Shown here one piece after another: positions 14,224 through 17,048 of a stretch of 17,048 bases of DNA. The stretch lies in the NCBI GenBank assembly GCA_030671645.1, contig DAOVHV010000005.1, forward strand, positions 1 through 17,048. Direction: 5' to 3'. The position numbers and the translations under genes were made by a program. Every line of letters begins with the position of its first letter. Position 1 is the first letter of the stretch. The notes under the pieces are model-generated. The model was not told where the DNA came from. It searched no databases and saw only the letters and a list, made by a program, of their open reading frames with translations. This stretch comes from a bacterium (GTDB taxonomy: Bacteria; Bipolaricaulota; Bipolaricaulia; UBA7950; UBA9294).

Positions 14224-16491
14224 CTACACTCGGATCCAACGAATCATCTCTCCGAATCGTTCCTCGATGAGATTCTTGAGTTCGTTCGAAATTCCTTGCG
14301 CGTGTATAGCTTTGGCCGCTTCGCGTGCCCTGCGCATCAAATCCAAGTCTTGCATCAGATCCACGGCTCGCAGCATGGTGAAGTAGCCATGCTGTTGTGT
14401 GCCGACCAGGTCTCCCGGACCCCGAATTCGCAAGTCCTCTTCGGCAATGACAAATCCGTCCGAGTACCTTTCGAAAGCGGCCAAACGCTCGCGCGCCTCG
14501 TCTGTACCGGCGTCAGCCAAGGCAAAACACCAGGCCGGCTGCCCAGCGCGTCCGATCCGTCCTCGCAACTGATGCAGTTGCGACAATCCGAACCGATCGG
14601 CGTCCTCGATTACCATGAAATCGGCGTCCTGAACGTCGATGCCGACTTCGATGACCGTCGTGGCCACCAACAGCTGTGTCTTGCCATCGCGAAACGCCTC
14701 CATGGCCGCCGTTTTCTCGTCCGATGAAAGACGTCCGTGGATCAGTCCAATACCGCGATTTGGAAAGCGGTGCGCTAGCTCGTCCGCCACTTGAATCGCC
14801 GCGTTGGCGGATACTTTTTCGGATTCCTCCACCAAGGGCAAAACGACGTATCCCTTTCGCCCCTCCTCAAGCAGTCGGTCGACTTCTCCATACAAGACGT
14901 TCCGCTGAGACGCCTCAATCCAGCGTGTTTCGATCGATCGAGGCCCCATCGGCATCTCGGCCAACACCGACGTATCGAATTCGCCGTACAGCGTGAGCAT
15001 GATCGTCCGCGGAATCGGAGTAGCGCTCATTACAAGCACGTCCACTCGGTCGCCCTTCTCTTCGATCGCCGAGCGTTGGACGACGCCAAATCGGTGCTGC
15101 TCGTCGATGATGACCAATCCCAAATCCTGGAACGAGACCGTTTCTTGGATCAGGGCGTGCGTTCCGACCAGCAAATCGATCTCTCCGCCTGCAACTCGGT
15201 CATGAATCGCTGCCTTTCCCGGCACGCTCCCCGTAAGCAACTGAACGGTAACAGGCAACCCGGCGAGGGCCCGGAAGAAGGTCAATGCATGCTGCTCGGC
15301 CAGGATTTCAGTCGGAGCCATATAGGCCACTTGGCATCCGCCGTCAATAGCGGCCAACGCAGCGGCCAGGGCCACCAGCGTTTTCCCCGAGCCAACGTCT
15401 CCTTGAAGCAGGCGCATCATGCGGATGGGCTTGGAAAGGTCTGAAAGAATCTCGTCGATGGACGCTCGTTGCGCTCCGGTCAGGGAGAAAGGCAACCCAG
15501 CAAAGAATGAGTTCAACAAGCCGCCGTTGATGCTGTGCGCACGGCCGGCTTCGGATCTTGAGGATTGCAGCAACCCCAGCTGCAGCAGGAAGAATTCCTC
15601 GAAAGCGAGGGACTCACGTGCCCGCTCAAAAGCGGCGGGATCCTCAGGACGATGAATCGTTTCCACAGCCGCGCGGCGTCGCATCAGCCCGAATCGAGTC
15701 CGCATCTCCTCCGGTAACGTCTCCTGAATGGCCGGCAAGCAGTTGTCCAGATTGCGGTGGACCAGGGAACGTATGTAACGAACGGTGATCCCTTCGGTAG
15801 CCGGGTACACGGGAACCCAACGTCCGATTTCGACTCCCACACCCTCGGGCTCCCACACCGGAGAGCGCAATTGCATCTCCCCGTAGTTTCGCTCGACACG
15901 ACCGAATAGGTCGATGGTCGCTCCGCGCTTAATCTGATTGGCCACCCAGGGCTGATTGAACCACACCGCCGAGAGGAAGCCTGTCCCGTCTCCAATCGAA
16001 GCCTTGACCAACGTCATTTTTCGATGGGTTCGCACCCTCTGAATGACATGAACCGTGCCTCGGACACAAACCTCCGTTCCTTCTTGCAACGATCCGATGG
16101 TTGAAAACCGTGTCCGATCCTCCAACCGCCGCGGGAAGAACATCAACAGATCCTCGATGGTCTCCAGTCCAAGCCGAGCAAGCAACGCAGCTCGTTTTGC
16201 ACCAATTCCCTGAGCTTTCGTAATTGGCTCGGATAAGTCGGGAAGGACCGCTGAGATGGGGGTTGGATCAACGTCAAAGCCAAGAGCCGCCCCGAGCCGG
16301 GAAACCATCGAGCGGCGTTCGGAACAGCCGGCCGCTTCATACCCTTTGACCCATGCTGCCGAGGCGGGGTGCTGTAAACGAACGAACGCCTCCAGACCGC
16401 ACGTTGCCGCACGGTTTTTGTATCCGGTAGCGCGCTCCAACTCAAGAACCTTCTTGATACGAATCTTCCAATCGCTGTTCTCTTGTGGCAT
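14224..16491 (-). CDS. recG: ATP-dependent DNA helicase RecG
   Basis: Branch-migrating superfamily 2 helicase that regresses stalled forks and remodels Holliday junctions and R-loops. The start is ATG 16491, giving MPQENSDWKIRIKKVLELER and 755 aa; the frame is open upstream to 16935, but only as antisense to def. The N-terminal extension of about 110 aa before the helix-hairpin-helix (QGIGAKRAALLARLG) is longer than in E. coli RecG (693 aa) and resembles extended RecG of other phyla. Then come the wedge OB-fold domain (about 140-280), Walker A GDVGSGKT (Lys370), DEQH (463-466), SATPIPRTIMLTLYG, and motifs V/VI TTVIEVGIDV and QLRGRIGRAGQ, followed by the translocation-motif region. There is no Shine-Dalgarno sequence in front of the start. 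It is convergent with pyrH, 18 bp between stops. Confidence 0.95.
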   Translation of the reverse strand: MPQENSDWKIRIKKVLELERATGYKNRAATCGLEAFVRLQHPASAAWVKGYEAAGCSERRSMVSRLGAALGFDVDPTPISAVLPDLSEPITKAQGIGAKRAALLARLGLETIEDLLMFFPRRLEDRTRFSTIGSLQEGTEVCVRGTVHVIQRVRTHRKMTLVKASIGDGTGFLSAVWFNQPWVANQIKRGATIDLFGRVERNYGEMQLRSPVWEPEGVGVEIGRWVPVYPATEGITVRYIRSLVHRNLDNCLPAIQETLPEEMRTRFGLMRRRAAVETIHRPEDPAAFERARESLAFEEFFLLQLGLLQSSRSEAGRAHSINGGLLNSFFAGLPFSLTGAQRASIDEILSDLSKPIRMMRLLQGDVGSGKTLVALAAALAAIDGGCQVAYMAPTEILAEQHALTFFRALAGLPVTVQLLTGSVPGKAAIHDRVAGGEIDLLVGTHALIQETVSFQDLGLVIIDEQHRFGVVQRSAIEEKGDRVDVLVMSATPIPRTIMLTLYGEFDTSVLAEMPMGPRSIETRWIEASQRNVLYGEVDRLLEEGRKGYVVLPLVEESEKVSANAAIQVADELAHRFPNRGIGLIHGRLSSDEKTAAMEAFRDGKTQLLVATTVIEVGIDVQDADFMVIEDADRFGLSQLHQLRGRIGRAGQPAWCFALADAGTDEARERLAAFERYSDGFVIAEEDLRIRGPGDLVGTQQHGYFTMLRAVDLMQDLDLMRRAREAAKAIHAQGISNELKNLIEERFGEMIRWIRV

Positions 16492-16511
16492 CCCGAGGGT
16501 TACTTTATAAT
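16483..16511 (+). promoter_or_regulatory. Predicted def-fmt promoter
   Basis: TTGTGG (16483-16488) and a perfect TATAAT (16506-16511) are separated by 17 bases. The -35 box overlaps the first codons of recG on the other strand. Transcription would start near 16518, leaving about 22 nt before the def ATG with GAGGGG (16531-16536) as ribosome binding site. Confidence 0.7.
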
Positions 16512-16530
16512 GCCGCGATCCCGTACGCAA
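16502..16530 (-). promoter_or_regulatory. Predicted recG promoter, nearly leaderless
   Basis: On the minus strand, TTGCGT (16530-16525) and TAAAGT (16507-16502) are 17 bases apart. The -10 overlaps the def -10 on the opposite strand by two bases. The start of transcription would fall near 16495, only about 4 nt before the recG ATG at 16491. This is weaker than the def promoter and rests on pattern matching alone. Confidence 0.4.
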
Positions 16531-16539
16531 GAGGGGACC

Positions 16540-17031
16540 ATGGACATTCGTACTTATGGAGATCCCGTGCTTCGCCGGAAAGCTGAGCCGGTTCAAGTCA
16601 TCGACGACGAGATTCATGACATCTGCCGGCTGATGGTCGAGGTCATGATGCGGGAGAACGGCGTTGGGTTGGCGGCTCCGCAAATCGGAATCCCCAAGCG
16701 CATCTTCGTGCTGGACATAGCTGATGAGTTTCACATCTTGATCAACCCGGAGTTGATCGAACTGTCCGAAGAAGTCGAGGAAACCAAAGAAGGATGCCTG
16801 AGCGTGCCCGGCGTGGATGCCGGCGTCGCTCGGTCGACACGAGCTGTGGTGGAAGGTCTCAATCTCAACGGAGAGTGCGTACGACTGGAGGGGGAGGGGC
16901 TGATTGCCCGCGCCATCCAGCACGAAATGGACCATCTAAACGGCAATCTGTTCCTCGATCAGCTCTCCACTGCTCACCGACAAAGCCTGATCAAGGAATA
17001 TCAACGTGTGCGGCGAGAGGAGAAGGAGTGA
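16540..17031 (+). CDS. def: Peptide deformylase
   Basis: Metallohydrolase that removes the N-formyl group from nascent proteins at the ribosome exit. The start is ATG 16540 (MDIRTYGDPVLRRKAEPV), with GAGGGG just upstream; 19 open codons before it lie in the promoter region. The product is 163 aa, the usual size. All three motifs are present: GVGLAAPQIG (41-50), EGCLSVPG with metal-binding Cys86, and QHEMDHLNG with His128, catalytic Glu129 and His132. It looks like a type 1 enzyme with a short C-terminal helix. Its last bases overlap the putative fmt GTG by 4 bp, making a def-fmt pair, as in many bacteria: Fmt adds the formyl group and Def removes it. Confidence 0.96.
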   Translation: MDIRTYGDPVLRRKAEPVQVIDDEIHDICRLMVEVMMRENGVGLAAPQIGIPKRIFVLDIADEFHILINPELIELSEEVEETKEGCLSVPGVDAGVARSTRAVVEGLNLNGECVRLEGEGLIARAIQHEMDHLNGNLFLDQLSTAHRQSLIKEYQRVRREEKE

Positions 17032-17048
17032 AGCTCGTCTTTTTCGGA
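17028..17048 (+). CDS. fmt: Methionyl-tRNA formyltransferase, 5' end only
   Basis: A GTG overlapping the def stop (GTGA) opens a frame that reads MKLVFFG before the window ends, the typical beginning of Fmt, which formylates initiator Met-tRNA. AGGAG (17018-17022) lies five bases upstream. Only seven codons are visible, so the call rests on this short match and on the well-known def-fmt gene order. Confidence 0.6.

Noticed and set aside
16492..16935. Upstream extension of the recG frame by 148 codons
   Set aside because: It is antisense to def, passes through the divergent promoter region and does not resemble RecG; ATG 16491 gives a sensible N-terminus.

Overview
The window is a densely packed bacterial chromosome segment made almost entirely of housekeeping genes. 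No mobile elements, phage genes, CRISPR array, rRNA or convincing tRNA were seen. The set (RuvC, three-domain Pol I, GlmM, two-subunit glycine decarboxylase, DnaB, S2, EF-Ts, UMP kinase, RecG, peptide deformylase, start of Fmt) shows a free-living bacterium that makes peptidoglycan. Split gcvPA/gcvPB, a short EF-Ts (202 aa), an exported CARDB/CsgG-type protein and a small beta-rich exported protein suggest a deep-branching, probably diderm lineage. Candidatus Bipolaricaulota (Acetothermia/OP1) is my best guess, at low confidence, and only phylogeny would settle it.

Layout: (1) 2-5489, plus strand: ruvC and polA overlap by 14 bp. After a 128-bp gap come an exported CARDB/CsgG-like protein and a small exported protein of unknown function. 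glmM (5493-6833) follows 3 bp later. (2) 6838-11471, minus strand: dnaB, then gcvH-gcvPA-gcvPB read towards glmM, and the two runs converge with 4 bp between stop codons. The gcv genes have their own perfect -10 box upstream of gcvH. gcvT is absent from the window. (3) 11575-14205, plus strand: rpsB-tsf-pyrH, driven by a clear promoter lying back to back with a dnaB promoter. frr, which often follows pyrH, is absent. (4) recG on the minus strand (14224-16491) converges on pyrH and diverges from def-fmt. The two promoters of that divergent pair overlap at their -10 boxes.

Most unusual points: ribosomal protein S2 carries an acidic C-terminal extension of about 190 residues built from four tandem 40-44-residue repeats. 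The CARDB/CsgG protein appears to have its CsgG domain interrupted by an inserted beta-rich segment and closes with an SH3-like end domain. recG is predicted to be transcribed with almost no leader and has no Shine-Dalgarno sequence. I found no clearly new multi-gene system; the S2 extension and the exported protein pair are the best candidates for something undescribed.

No stretch of more than 300 bases lacks a gene. The longest gaps are 11472-11640 (divergent promoters), 3234-3361 (an inverted repeat, otherwise nothing clear) and 10001-10094 (gcv promoter and leader).
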